A stretch of 64,000 nucleotides of DNA, taken from Arcicella sp034931005 (lineage in GTDB: Bacteria; Bacteroidota; Bacteroidia; Cytophagales; Spirosomataceae). Numbering within the stretch: position 1 is the first letter of the stretch; the number at the start of each line of letters is the position of its first letter. The notes under the pieces were generated by a model. It ran no database searches and was not told the DNA's origin. It worked only from the letters and a program-made list of their open reading frames with translations. This document shows, in pieces, positions 29,046 through 37,542 of this stretch. A program made the translations under genes and the position numbers. The stretch lies in contig NZ_JAYGIN010000024.1 of assembly GCF_034931005.1 (NCBI RefSeq), forward strand, positions 56,384 through 120,383, written 5' to 3'.

Positions 29046-29333
29046 ATGTATATCGTTACTTTAACATACAAGAAAGACATCAGCGAAGTAGAAAAATTTA
29101 TTGAACCGCACGTGCAATTTTTAAATAAACATTATTCACAAAAAAAGATTATTTTTTCTGCCCGAAAAAATCCAAGAACAGGAGGTGTCATTTTATTTCG
29201 CAATGTAGAAAAAGAAGAATTGATTAATATACTCAGCCAAGACCCCTTTTATGAAAATGAAATTGCTGATTATGACATAACAGAAGTAATTCCAACTAAA
29301 TATGACGAAGACTTTGCTTGTTTTATTGAATAA
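29046..29333 (+). CDS. YciI-family protein
   Basis: A 95-residue ferredoxin-like alpha+beta protein of the YciI/dimeric alpha-beta barrel type. The start MYIVTLTYKKDISEVEKFIE with the H in EPHVQFL, and DPFYENEIADYDITEVIPTK, match the family pattern. YciI proteins are small, mostly uncharacterised possible enzymes. It follows the cytochrome b-like gene by 51 bases and may be co-transcribed with it. Confidence 0.75.
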   Translation: MYIVTLTYKKDISEVEKFIEPHVQFLNKHYSQKKIIFSARKNPRTGGVILFRNVEKEELINILSQDPFYENEIADYDITEVIPTKYDEDFACFIE

Positions 29334-29528
29334 CCGAAAAAACTACAAAAGGAAAAGATAACATCTTCCAGATAAAGCAAGTAACGACACCACATCAAAT
29401 TGGATATCCACAAAGATTGGAAACATGATAGGACTGTCATTTTGGAGTATTGAAAATGACTTACTCAAAAGCATTGCGATATAAAATTCAGCATTTATAC
29501 GTAAATTAAAAACGAACTTCAAGAACAT

Positions 29529-29565
29529 AAAGTCCTGACTACTTGATTCAAGTGGTCAGGACTTT
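29529..29565. repeat. Long hairpin AAAGTCCTGAC...
   Basis: AAAGTCCTGACTACTTG (29529-29545) pairs with CAAGTGGTCAGGACTTT (29549-29565) over 17 positions with one wobble. A weak terminator of the YciI gene is possible although no long T-run follows. Confidence 0.5.
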
Positions 29566-29584
29566 AAACTTAAATATCTCTGCA

Positions 29585-29703
29585 TTAATTCAAAAGTTGT
29601 ATTGCTTCAAATACATGGCTGACATGAACTTTATTGGTAACATGACAAGAAAAACAATTTGATGCCGATTGTTGATATGTTTCCATCGTTGTTACGGCGT
29701 ATG
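29585..29703 (-). pseudogene. C-terminal relic of a cytochrome c-like protein
   Basis: On the minus strand the sequence reads TTMETYQQSASNCFSCHV, then VHVSHVFEAIQLLN and a stop at 29585. CFSCH is a c-type haem motif (CxxCH), and the NCFxCH...VSHxF ending is seen in Bacteroidota cytochrome-like proteins. Upstream codons fall in a different frame and no start is visible. This is a fragment, not a gene. Confidence 0.5.
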
Positions 29704-29797
29704 TCTCCAACAATCAATTTATTTCTAATATTGTTATTCATCGAAATGACTTGAATGTTTGACATACGCAATACTCTTTCATATTCCTTATTCGGTT

Positions 29798-30066
29798 GAT
29801 TCTTGGGATTCTGATTCTTGATTCTTGGGATTCTGACTCAGATTCTTGATTCATAGGATTCTGATTCTTGATTCTTGGGATTCTGATTCTTGATTCTTGG
29901 GATTCTGGTTCTGATTCTTGATTCCGATTCTTGATTCTTGGGATTCTGATTCTTGATTCTTGGGATTCTGACTCAGATTCTTGGTTTCTGACTCAGATTC
30001 TTGGTTTCTGGGATTCTGATTCTTGGTTCTTGGGATTCTGAATCGGATTCTTGGTTCTTAGATTCT
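29798..30066. repeat. Degenerate GATTCT tandem-repeat tract
   Basis: About 269 bases made almost entirely of GATTCT-type words, arranged mostly as 22-base units that begin GATTCTTGATTCTTGG and end GATTCT, with GACTCA or GGTTCT variants between units. No ORF uses it. It lies upstream of ssb and the recombinase. The repeat could have arisen by slippage or serve as a recombination or binding array. The rest of the 29334-30257 gap holds the hairpin and cytochrome relic listed separately. Confidence 0.85.
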
Positions 30067-30257
30067 AAATTTTGCAATCACGCTCAGGTTCTGTCAATTC
30101 TAATATTATATTTACCATCAAGCAGATTCCAAAATCCCCAACTTATTAATTCAAGCGTTCTCTAAAATGAATTGGTTAACGTATGCACATTAAGGTTCAT
30201 TCACTTTTGAGAGATTTTATGTTTGACCGTTTGATAAATCAGAAGATAATTTACCCT

Positions 30258-30605
30258 ATGAGAGGACTCAACAAAGTAACACTGATTGGCAATTTGGGCA
30301 ACAACCCCATCATCCAAAATCTCGAAGGCAATGTAAAAGTTGCCAAATTTTCCTTAGCTACTTCTGAACATTACAAAGACGCTAACGGGCAAAATCAAAC
30401 TATTACCGACTGGCACAATATTGTCTTATGGCGAGCTTTGGCAGACCTTGCCGAAAAGTACCTACACAAAGGCAGTTTAATTTATCTGGAAGGGAAACTC
30501 AAAACCAGAACTTACGACGACAAAGACGGACAAAAAAAGTATGTTTCAGAAATCGTAGCTGAAAACATTTTGCTACTTGATAAAAAGGCAACAGATGGCA
30601 ATTGA
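30258..30605 (+). CDS. ssb: Single-stranded DNA-binding protein
   Basis: A 115-residue OB-fold protein that coats single-stranded DNA. The ATG at 30258 gives MRGLNKVTLIGNLGNNP, the usual SSB start; an upstream in-frame start adds 25 unrelated residues. Conserved pieces are KFSLATSEHYKD, DWHNIVLWRALADLAEKYL and GSLIYLEGKLKTRTY. The acidic C-terminal tip (DDDIPF) used for partner binding in housekeeping SSBs is absent, which suggests an accessory copy. The stop overlaps the recombinase start, so the pair is translationally coupled. Confidence 0.88.
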   Translation: MRGLNKVTLIGNLGNNPIIQNLEGNVKVAKFSLATSEHYKDANGQNQTITDWHNIVLWRALADLAEKYLHKGSLIYLEGKLKTRTYDDKDGQKKYVSEIVAENILLLDKKATDGN

Positions 30606-31716
30606 GATAAAATACGAACTCGCAAATCACAAGGGTAAAGACGTTATTTATATCCATTTTGAAAGAGATTTGGAAATGAATCAGCGTGTCCGAAAATTAG
30701 TTGGTGTAAAGTGGAGTAATTCTAAAAAGGCTTGGTACGTGCTGGATTCGGCATTTTATCGTGAAAAATTCAAGTTGTCTCCTAAAAGTCCCATTGGAAA
30801 AGAAGTTCTTTCTAATATAGATGATGTCAATCAACCTGCTTTACAAAAGTTCGTTGAAACACTCCAATTGAAGGCATACAGCCCGAGTACCATCACAACA
30901 TATAAGAATGAGTTTGCACAGTTATTGTACATACTGAAAAATATTCCTGTGGACAGCTTAGATGCTACTCGGCTGAGGAGTTATTTCTTATATTGTATAA
31001 ACACCTTAAAACTTTCTGAAAATACCTTGCATAGTCGTATCAATGCTGTTAAATTCTATTTTGAGACAGTTTTGAGAAGGGAAAAGTTTTTCTTTGAAAT
31101 TCAAAGACCTAAAAAACCGTCATTATTACCAAAAGTTATTAGTATAAAAGACATCAAGAAACTTTTTGAAGTAACTACCAATCTTAAACATAACACCATG
31201 CTTAAACTTTGCTACGGCATGGGCTTGCGAGTGAGTGAAATTGTGGCAATAAAGATAGAAGATATTGACAGTGAACGGATGCAGGTTTTTATAGAAAGAG
31301 CAAAAGGTAAAAAAGACCGTTATGTAAATCTCCCAGAAAGTATTTTATGGCAAATGAGAGAATATTTTAAAGAATTTAGACCCAAAGTTTATCTATTTGA
31401 AGGGCAATTTGGCGGACAATACAGTGTAAGAAGTGCCCAACAAGTTTTTTCTGATGCCCTCCAAAAAGCGAAAATCAATAAAACAGTAGGAATTCATGGT
31501 TTAAGACACAGCTATGCAACACATTTGATGGAAAGTGGAACAGATGTAATGTTTATCCAAAAATTATTAGGCCATAGCGATATTAAGACCACTTTACGTT
31601 ATGTACACGTTAGTAAAAAGGAAGTAAAAAACATTAAAAGTCCATTAGACACCATGTGTATATTCTTGCGAATGAGGTTCTTCGTCAATTTTGGTGAAAA
31701 CTACCATTTTAAATAA
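30595..31716 (+). CDS. Tyrosine recombinase/integrase, 3' end replaced by an IS
   Basis: 373 residues from ATG 30595 inside the ssb 3' end. An N-terminal ~75-residue extension is followed by a SAM-like core-binding domain (about 80-170) and a catalytic domain. The R-K-H-R-H-Y set is visible: GMGLRVSE, KGKKDRYVNL, HGLRHSYATHL, LLGHSDI and TTLRYVHV. The last ~14 residues up to TAA 31716 are encoded by the left end of the ISL3 element, so the native tail is lost. The nucleophile Tyr is kept, so activity is possible. Confidence 0.85.
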   Translation: MAIEIKYELANHKGKDVIYIHFERDLEMNQRVRKLVGVKWSNSKKAWYVLDSAFYREKFKLSPKSPIGKEVLSNIDDVNQPALQKFVETLQLKAYSPSTITTYKNEFAQLLYILKNIPVDSLDATRLRSYFLYCINTLKLSENTLHSRINAVKFYFETVLRREKFFFEIQRPKKPSLLPKVISIKDIKKLFEVTTNLKHNTMLKLCYGMGLRVSEIVAIKIEDIDSERMQVFIERAKGKKDRYVNLPESILWQMREYFKEFRPKVYLFEGQFGGQYSVRSAQQVFSDALQKAKINKTVGIHGLRHSYATHLMESGTDVMFIQKLLGHSDIKTTLRYVHVSKKEVKNIKSPLDTMCIFLRMRFFVNFGENYHFK

Positions 31717-33364
31717 GTTTTGGATAATGGAACAATCTCTATTTCTCCCCATTGCACTGGATTTAACCCTTTCCAATTTTCAGTATACCGACACTACCAT
31801 AAATTTGAATGTTGTCAGCAGTCGAGTATCAAGTCAATGTCCTATTTGTCAGGAGAGCAGTTCTAAAATTCACAGTAGGTATTTAAGAATTATTGGTGAT
31901 TTACCTATTTCTGGAAAAATTACCACAGTACATTTACAAGTTCGCAAGTTCTTTTGTGAAAATACATATTGTGTTCGTAAGATTTTTAGTGAGCGATTCC
32001 AACAACATCTTCAGAGTTATTCAAGAAGATTTGACCGCTTCAATGAATTATTATCATCTATGGGGCTTGAATTAGGGGGTAATCTCACACGTCGTATCGG
32101 AATTTTATCTTTTGTAAAAGTAAGTGCTTCGACGATTTTAAGGCTCATCATTAAGTGTCCATTTCAGCCAATAATTCTGCCCAAAATCATAGGAGTGAAT
32201 GATTGGGCTTTTAAGAAACTTTTTGACTATGGGACAATCATTGTTGATTTAGAGAAGAATAAAGTAATTGATTTGCTACCTGATAGGGAAGCTAAAACGC
32301 TAACAAAGTGGCTTTTAGAGCATCCCTCAGTAGAAATCGTAAGTCGAGACCGCTCATTAACTTACATCAGTGCTATTACTGAGACCAGCAAAAATATTGC
32401 ACAAATAGCTGACCGCTGGCATATTCTTAATAATCTGATGGAAAGTTTTGAGTGTTTTTTGAATACCCAACGACAAAGTATTAAGCAGATTGCAGTTGAG
32501 TTAAAATCTGAGGAAAAAATTGGCTCATCAGATAATTTATCATCGCCAATTCTTGAAATTGAGCAAAATATAAAGCCTTTCCCAAAGCAAAATCACAGTA
32601 AATACCTTGATAATTTTGTTAAGGCGAAGCAGCTACAAAGCGAAGGACATAGCAAACGAAAAATTGCTAAATTACTTGGGATGTCAAGAAATACCTTGAA
32701 TAGATATTGGGAAAGAACAACATTCCTTCCCAAAGTAAACCATAAGAAAAGTAATATTCTTGATTACGAAGAATACCTCATAAAACGCTGGAATGAAGGA
32801 GAACAGTCAGCCAAAATCTGTATAAAGAAATTCAAGAAAAAGGCTTTAAATATAAAATTAGGGTTGTTTATGAGCTGATGAAAGGCTACCCTAAAACTAT
32901 GGTTGAAACTATGCCTGAAATAGTAAAAGTGAAATATTATCCCTCAAAACAATTAAGTATTTGGTTAGGGTCTGTTCGTAAGGATTGGACGGATGAAGTA
33001 CCCAAAGCATATTTAACTCGGTTAATTGACGCTAATCCTGTCATCAGAAAAGTAAGGAATGCCGTTTTGAATTTCAGAAGATTTATGAAGGATAAAACAG
33101 GTGAAAAGCTAATGCCTTGGTGCAGAAATATCATCAATGATGAAGAAGAGCATATAAAAGGTTTTGCCAAAGGAATTCTCAGTGATTATAAGGCTGTTTT
33201 TGAAGGTTTTGAATCTAAATGGAGCAACGGTCCCGTAGAGGGTCAGGTCAATAGGCTCAAAACTATCAAACGGCAAATGTACGGTCGGGCGAGTTTTCAG
33301 CTACTTAGAAAAAGAGTAGTGATAACCAGCAAATGGTAGTTTTCACCAAAATTGACGAAGAACC
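31676..33364 (+). mobile_element. ISL3-family insertion sequence
   Basis: A 1,689-bp element with perfect 34-bp terminal inverted repeats at 31676-31709 (starts GGTTCTTCGTCAATTTTGG) and 33331-33364. The 8 bases to the left (GCGAATGA) and right (AATTTAAT) do not match, so no target duplication is seen. This suggests rearrangement after insertion. It interrupts the 3' end of the tyrosine recombinase and forms the left border of the RiPP region. Confidence 0.9.
31727..33339 (+). pseudogene. ISL3-family transposase with a frameshift
   Basis: The ATG at 31727 begins MEQSLFLPIALDLTL. The zinc-finger N-terminus (CPICQESS...CENTYCVRKIF), the DDE pieces GVNDWAFKK, ADRWHILNNL and NGPVEGQVNRLKTIKRQMYG, and a helix-turn-helix (SKRKIAKLLGMSRNTLNRYW) are all present. 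Near 32820 the frame shifts by one base: the run CCAAAATC appears to lack one A, and codons after it restore YKEIQEKGFKYKIRVVYELM in the other frame. No canonical slippery site is seen, so this is most likely an inactivating mutation. Confidence 0.8.
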
Positions 33365-33544
33365 AATTTAATCCGCATTTCTCATATAGTATGTTTTATC
33401 AGTCTATTTGTCAGTTTTGTAGTAGTAAATCAAGTTAATTTTACGCTGTACTTATGAATACAGTTAGACTGATTTGTGTACCCTCTTATTCTCCTGTGAT
33501 TCTATGTACATAAAATAATCAGTTTCAATAAATTATGATAAGTC

Positions 33545-33733
33545 ATGGAATTAACAAACAAACACAAAGACTCCCATTCTCCAGAAAAGAAAAATACATC
33601 TGTTGTAGATAAGACAGACAAATCAAATCATTTGAATAATAATCCAGTTATTGTTGATGATGTGGAGTTAAATGAGGATCAATTAGATACAATTTCTGGA
33701 GGGGGGGATTTGCCTCCTACTTTTGTTAGATAA
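33545..33733 (+). CDS. Short double-glycine leader peptide, RiPP precursor candidate
   Basis: A 62-residue peptide. The charged leader ends VELNEDQLDTISGGG, closely matching the ELTEEQLESIAGGG ends of the NHLP precursors 3 kb downstream. The C39 peptidase at 49346 should cut after GG, releasing a very short core of about GDLPPTFVR. The core has one Thr and no Cys, so no lanthionine ring is possible. A strong terminator follows 36 bases later. It could be a signal peptide, an immunity-type peptide or a decayed precursor. Confidence 0.65.
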   Translation: MELTNKHKDSHSPEKKNTSVVDKTDKSNHLNNNPVIVDDVELNEDQLDTISGGGDLPPTFVR

Positions 33734-33768
33734 TATCTATTGAAAACAAGCATTATTACAAAGTATTG

Positions 33769-33814
33769 AAGCGTGTATATTCTTTAAATGAATACACACG
33801 CTTTAATGTTTTTT
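33769..33814 (+). terminator. Rho-independent terminator of the short precursor
   Basis: AAGCGTGTATATTC (33769-33782) pairs with GAATACACACGCTT (33790-33803) with one wobble, and a T-run follows at 33809. It overlaps the first in-frame ATG (33788) of the cyclase ORF, which argues for the later cyclase start at 33851. Confidence 0.8.
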
Positions 33815-33850
33815 CAAACAAACCTTTTAGAATACGTGAAAAGTGGTAAA

Positions 33851-35833
33851 ATGTACATATTATTTTTTCTTTTTCTAATTGCTGGAACGAAACCGAAAGT
33901 ATTTGGTCAAAATAATAATACTAATGGAGAAAATTCTCAAGATAAGAAAATCGCAGACAGCCTTGTTAAATGTGCTACAAAGTATCAGGATACCGGTAAT
34001 CTGAAACAAGCTTTAGCTCTATTTGAGAACAGTTTAACTATTTATAAGAGCATTGGGGAAAATCAAAAGATTGGAGAATGTCTTAATAATATTGGAATAT
34101 TACATTATTACCAAGGAAATGTATTAAATGCACTGCGTTTTTTTAGAATAAGTTTGAATGCTTATAAGAAAGCAGGATATAAAAAAGGTATATCGGCACA
34201 ATTGAATAATATGGGAGGTGTTTACTATTATCTTGGAAATTATCCCAAGGCTTTGGAGTATTACAAGCAAGCGGTTATAGTGCAAGAAGAATTGGGAGAC
34301 AAAAAAATTACAGCAGCTCTCACAAAAAATATTGGTGGCATATATTCCAAAGTTGAAGATTACATAAATGCTATGAAGTATTTTAACAGTGCCTTTTTAA
34401 TTTATAAAAGTTTAAACGACGAGAAAGCAATTGCTCAATGCTTGAATTCTATGGGCTTTGTTTATAGCAGACAATCCAATTACAAAAAAGCCTTCGAGAA
34501 TCTCAGTCAAGCATTAACAATAGCGGATAAGGAAAAAGATAAACAAATAAAAGTTGAAGTACTTTCTAACTTAGGAGAATTATTTTACAAACAATCAGAT
34601 TTCAAGAAAGCATTGTCCTATTATAATATTTGCCTAAAAGATTCCAAGGAAATAAACAGTTTACAGTACAAAAGCGATTCTCATATCGCCATTGGTAATA
34701 TCTACCACCAAATAGGGAAAAACAAAGAATCTGTTGATAAATGTAAAGTGGGATTATCAATAGCAGAAAAATTAGGTGCGGTTTCAGTAGAAAAAGATGC
34801 CTGCGAATGTCTGTACAAATCTTATAAATCTTTAGGAAAAAATCAATTAGCACTTACCTATTATGAAAAAGTGAATATTTTTGAAGATAGTTTGCATTCC
34901 GAAGAAACTTCCAGTAGAATGATGAACATGGAGTTTCAAAAGCAGCAATTAGTAGATAGCATTGCGTATGTAAAGAAACAAAATCTTATTGACCTTAAAC
35001 ATAAAGAAGAAGTACAAAAAAAGGAAAAGCAAAGAAATATCATTATTGTTTCTTTGCTTTTTATGCTTGTGGTAGCGGGTGGCTTATGGAGTAGTTTAAA
35101 TTTTGTCCGAAAATCAAGGGAAGCATTGAGAATAGAAAAAGACCGTTCAGAAGAATTGTTGTTGAATATTCTTCCAGCAGAGATAGCGGATGAACTGAAA
35201 GAAAAAGGAAGTGTAAATGCCCAAGAGTTTAATTTGGTCTCAATTCTGTTTACAGATTTCAAATCATTTACACAAACTGCCGAAAAAATGACTCCACAAA
35301 GTCTGGTAGAAGAAATAAATGTATGCTTTAAGGCGTTTGATTTGATTGTCGAAAAATACAAAGTTGAGAAAATCAAAACCATCGGTGATGCTTATATGGC
35401 AGCAGGCGGTATTCCGCACCCCGACGAAAACTCAACTAAAAACATTGTATTGGCAGGTTTAGAAATGCAAGAATTTGTTACAAAAAGAGTAATTGAGAAT
35501 GAGCAAAAGCAAATTCCTTTCTTTGAAATGCGGCTTGGTATTCATGCAGGACCCATTGTTGCAGGTATTGTGGGCGTTAAAAAATTCCAATATGATGTTT
35601 GGGGTGATGCTGTAAACACTGCCAGTAGAATAGAAAGCAACGGAATGGTGGGAAAAGTTAATATTAGTGAGACACTTTATGATTTAATAAAAGATGATGA
35701 GTGTTTCACATTTGAATATCGAGGAAATATTCACGCAAAGGGCAAAGGAGAAATTAAAATGTATTTTGTAGAGAAAAAAAAGCCCATGAATGCAAGGGAA
35801 CAGCTACAAGCAGATGAATTAGTATTTAATTGA
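33851..35833 (+). CDS. TPR-repeat class III adenylate cyclase
   Basis: About 660 residues from ATG 33851 (MYILFFLFLIAGT signal/anchor). Five to seven TPR units fill residues ~40-320 (for example GDKKITAALTKNIGGIYSK), then one membrane helix IIIVSLLFMLVVAGG and a class III cyclase domain. Metal-binding Asp residues are in LFTDFKSF and TIGDAYMAAGG. The substrate pair Lys (KTIGD) and Asp (YDVWGDAVNTASR) indicates ATP, and the transition-state Asn/Arg are in NTASR. It likely makes cAMP in response to a signal received by the periplasmic TPRs. It sits inside the RiPP region, which also encodes a cNMP-binding protein (45928). Confidence 0.83.
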   Translation: MYILFFLFLIAGTKPKVFGQNNNTNGENSQDKKIADSLVKCATKYQDTGNLKQALALFENSLTIYKSIGENQKIGECLNNIGILHYYQGNVLNALRFFRISLNAYKKAGYKKGISAQLNNMGGVYYYLGNYPKALEYYKQAVIVQEELGDKKITAALTKNIGGIYSKVEDYINAMKYFNSAFLIYKSLNDEKAIAQCLNSMGFVYSRQSNYKKAFENLSQALTIADKEKDKQIKVEVLSNLGELFYKQSDFKKALSYYNICLKDSKEINSLQYKSDSHIAIGNIYHQIGKNKESVDKCKVGLSIAEKLGAVSVEKDACECLYKSYKSLGKNQLALTYYEKVNIFEDSLHSEETSSRMMNMEFQKQQLVDSIAYVKKQNLIDLKHKEEVQKKEKQRNIIIVSLLFMLVVAGGLWSSLNFVRKSREALRIEKDRSEELLLNILPAEIADELKEKGSVNAQEFNLVSILFTDFKSFTQTAEKMTPQSLVEEINVCFKAFDLIVEKYKVEKIKTIGDAYMAAGGIPHPDENSTKNIVLAGLEMQEFVTKRVIENEQKQIPFFEMRLGIHAGPIVAGIVGVKKFQYDVWGDAVNTASRIESNGMVGKVNISETLYDLIKDDECFTFEYRGNIHAKGKGEIKMYFVEKKKPMNAREQLQADELVFN

Positions 35834-35845
35834 AATATCAAAATC

Positions 35846-35882
35846 CATAAAATCCTGTGCAAGCCGCATGGGATTTTATGTT
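35846..35882 (+). terminator. Terminator of the adenylate cyclase gene
   Basis: CATAAAATCC (35846-35855) pairs with GGATTTTATG (35871-35880) 13 bases after the stop codon, with a short T-run after it. Confidence 0.65.
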
Positions 35883-35889
35883 TACCGCC

Positions 35890-36393
35890 AATCTATATTT
35901 TATCTATTTGGCAATTTCACCAACTCATAACTTTACTACATAAAATCGGAGAGCCATCTAAAAATAGAACTTGATTTTAAGAAAGAATAAAATCAGATTG
36001 GCGATTTTGACAGTTTTTTAGGCAATTCTCTCAACATTCAATCTCTTAACTTTAATAAATATAAATCAAAGGATTGCGTAAAACGTAAAATTTGATTTTA
36101 AGAAAGAATAAAATCAGATTGGCGATTTTGACAGTTTTTTAGGCAATTCTCTCAACATTCAATCTCTTAACTTTAATAAATATAAATCAAAGGATTGCGT
36201 AAAACGTAAAATTTGATTTTAAGAAAGAATAAAATCAGATTGGCGATTTTGACAGTTTTTTAGGCAATTCTCTCAACAATTAACCTTTTAATTTTAGAAC
36301 ATAAAAGAACGTCTATAGATAGACGTTGATTTTATGAAAAAAACAAAAGATTTAAGTTGGCAATTTTGACGGTTATTTTGGCAAATTCATAAG
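35890..36393. repeat. 121-bp direct repeats upstream of the NHLP precursors
   Basis: Three near-identical 121-bp units begin at 35971, 36092 and 36213 (TTGATTTTAAGAAAG...). A diverged copy begins at 36326, and a weaker relic precedes the first. Each carries TTGGCGATTTTGACAG then TTTTTTAGGCAATT. The regular GAC(A/G)GTT-type words spaced by ~11 bases resemble LytTR-type operator repeats. The array fills the 600-base gap between the cyclase terminator and the first NHLP precursor, so it is probably a regulatory region. No ORF is present. Confidence 0.7.
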
Positions 36394-36431
36394 AAAATAC
36401 CTCTCTAAATTTACATCATATTAACAGAGAC

Positions 36432-36761
36432 ATGGAACAGAGAAAACAAAAAATCATACAGACGGTCATTTCCAAGGCTTGGGAAGATTCTAATTTTAGG
36501 AAGGAACTAATAGCTGATCCTGTAACTGTAATAGAGAAGTTGAGCGGTGTGAAAATAGTGTTACCAGAAGGAAAGACTTTAGTAATTGCAGACCAGACCG
36601 ACAAGTCAAAAGTATATCTGACTATTCCTGCAGAACCTGAAATGGAAAATATGGAATTGACAGAAGAGCAACTTGAGTCAATTGCTGGTGGTGGTAAACC
36701 GATTTGGAATGATTTAGTGAAGAATTTATTCCCTGCATTACAAGATTATATAAAAATTTAA
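36432..36761 (+). CDS. NHLP-leader RiPP precursor with a core lacking Ser, Thr and Cys
   Basis: A 109-residue peptide with a nitrile-hydratase-like (NHLP) leader (WEDSNFRKELIADPVTVIEK and LTIPAEPEMENMELTEEQL) ending ESIAGG. After the double glycine the core starts GKPIWNDLVKN and ends LQDYIKI. It contains no Ser, Thr or Cys, so a LanM-type dehydratase cannot modify it. Its pattern is that of an amphipathic helix with one Trp, like an unmodified membrane-active bacteriocin. It lies 37 bases upstream of the tandem precursors and shares their export system. Confidence 0.8.
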   Translation: MEQRKQKIIQTVISKAWEDSNFRKELIADPVTVIEKLSGVKIVLPEGKTLVIADQTDKSKVYLTIPAEPEMENMELTEEQLESIAGGGKPIWNDLVKNLFPALQDYIKI

Positions 36762-36798
36762 TGCGTAAACAAATTTAATTAATATAACTTTTAACAAA

Positions 36799-37116
36799 AT
36801 GGACTTTAAAGAAGCACAATCAAACTCAGAGAAAAATTTACAAACAATCATCAACAAATGTTGGGAAGATGATTCATTCAAGCACGAATTAGTGGCAAAT
36901 CCAGTTCAAGCAATTGAGAAATTATCTGGAAAGACTTTGGATTTGAAAGGTAAAAAATTAGTAGTAATGGATCAAACAGATCCTTCAACTGTATATATCA
37001 ACGTTCCGGTGAATCCAGAGAATATGGAATTAACGGATGCGGAATTAGAAGCCGTTGCTGGAGGAGCTTTCAAATTAGAGCTTACGTGGACTGGAATTTG
37101 TGTAGAATGGAGTTAA
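36799..37116 (+). CDS. NHLP-leader lanthipeptide-type precursor, copy 1
   Basis: A 105-residue precursor. The leader has the NHLP landmarks CWEDDSFKHELVANPVQAIE and VYINVPVNPENMELTDAEL, ending AVAGG. Cleavage after GG releases the 16-residue core AFKLELTWTGICVEWS. Thr-Trp-Thr-Gly-Ile-Cys allows dehydration of Thr and in principle a methyllanthionine ring over TGIC; a C-terminal Ser is also available. The predicted modifying enzyme is the LanM-type dehydratase at 38057. First of three tandem paralogues. Confidence 0.87.
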   Translation: MDFKEAQSNSEKNLQTIINKCWEDDSFKHELVANPVQAIEKLSGKTLDLKGKKLVVMDQTDPSTVYINVPVNPENMELTDAELEAVAGGAFKLELTWTGICVEWS

Positions 37117-37171
37117 TCATTCAAAATATATAACCTAAAATAATTAATATAACATTTAAACCTTTAACAAA

Positions 37172-37489
37172 ATGGACTTTAAAGAAGCACAATCAAACTC
37201 AGAGAAAAATTTACAAACAATCATCAACAAATGTTGGGAAGATGATTCATTCAAGCACGAATTAGTGGCAAATCCAGTTCAAGCAATTGAGAAATTATCT
37301 GGAAAGACTTTGGATTTGAAAGGTAAAAAATTAGTAGTAATGGATCAAACAGATCCTTCAACTGTATATATCAACGTTCCAGTGAATCCAGAAAATATGG
37401 AATTAACGGATGCGGAATTAGAAGCTGTTGCTGGAGGAGCTTTCAAATTAGAGCTTACGTGGACTGGAATTTGTGTAGAATGGAGTTAA
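37172..37489 (+). CDS. NHLP-leader lanthipeptide-type precursor, copy 2
   Basis: Identical in protein sequence to copy 1, 373 bases downstream. The DNA differs by a few synonymous changes (for example GTTCCA for GTTCCG and GCTGTT for GCCGTT). This indicates a duplication that has been kept under selection for the same core, AFKLELTWTGICVEWS, rather than a very recent copy. The intergenic spacer is also similar and contains AACATTTAAACCTTTAACAA just before the ATG. Confidence 0.87.
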   Translation: MDFKEAQSNSEKNLQTIINKCWEDDSFKHELVANPVQAIEKLSGKTLDLKGKKLVVMDQTDPSTVYINVPVNPENMELTDAELEAVAGGAFKLELTWTGICVEWS

Positions 37490-37542
37490 TCATTCAAAAC
37501 GTATCCTAAAAATCAAAAAACAACACGTAAACCTTTAACAAA

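Noticed and set aside
29343..29528. Minus-strand 61-aa ORF
   Set aside because: No recognisable motif, no start context and it lies in a region of gene relics.
29798..30066. CRISPR array
   Set aside because: Repeats are contiguous with no spacers of constant length and no cas genes are present.
32820..32880. Programmed frameshift in the ISL3 transposase
   Set aside because: The site CCAAAATC is not a canonical slippery heptamer and ISL3 elements normally use a single frame; a mutation is more likely.
33788..33850. Earlier ATG start for the adenylate cyclase
   Set aside because: It is inside the terminator of the short precursor; the ATG at 33851 begins directly with the membrane anchor.
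35890..36393. CRISPR or attC array
   Set aside because: The 121-bp units are almost identical throughout, with no unique spacers and no integron-type cassettes.
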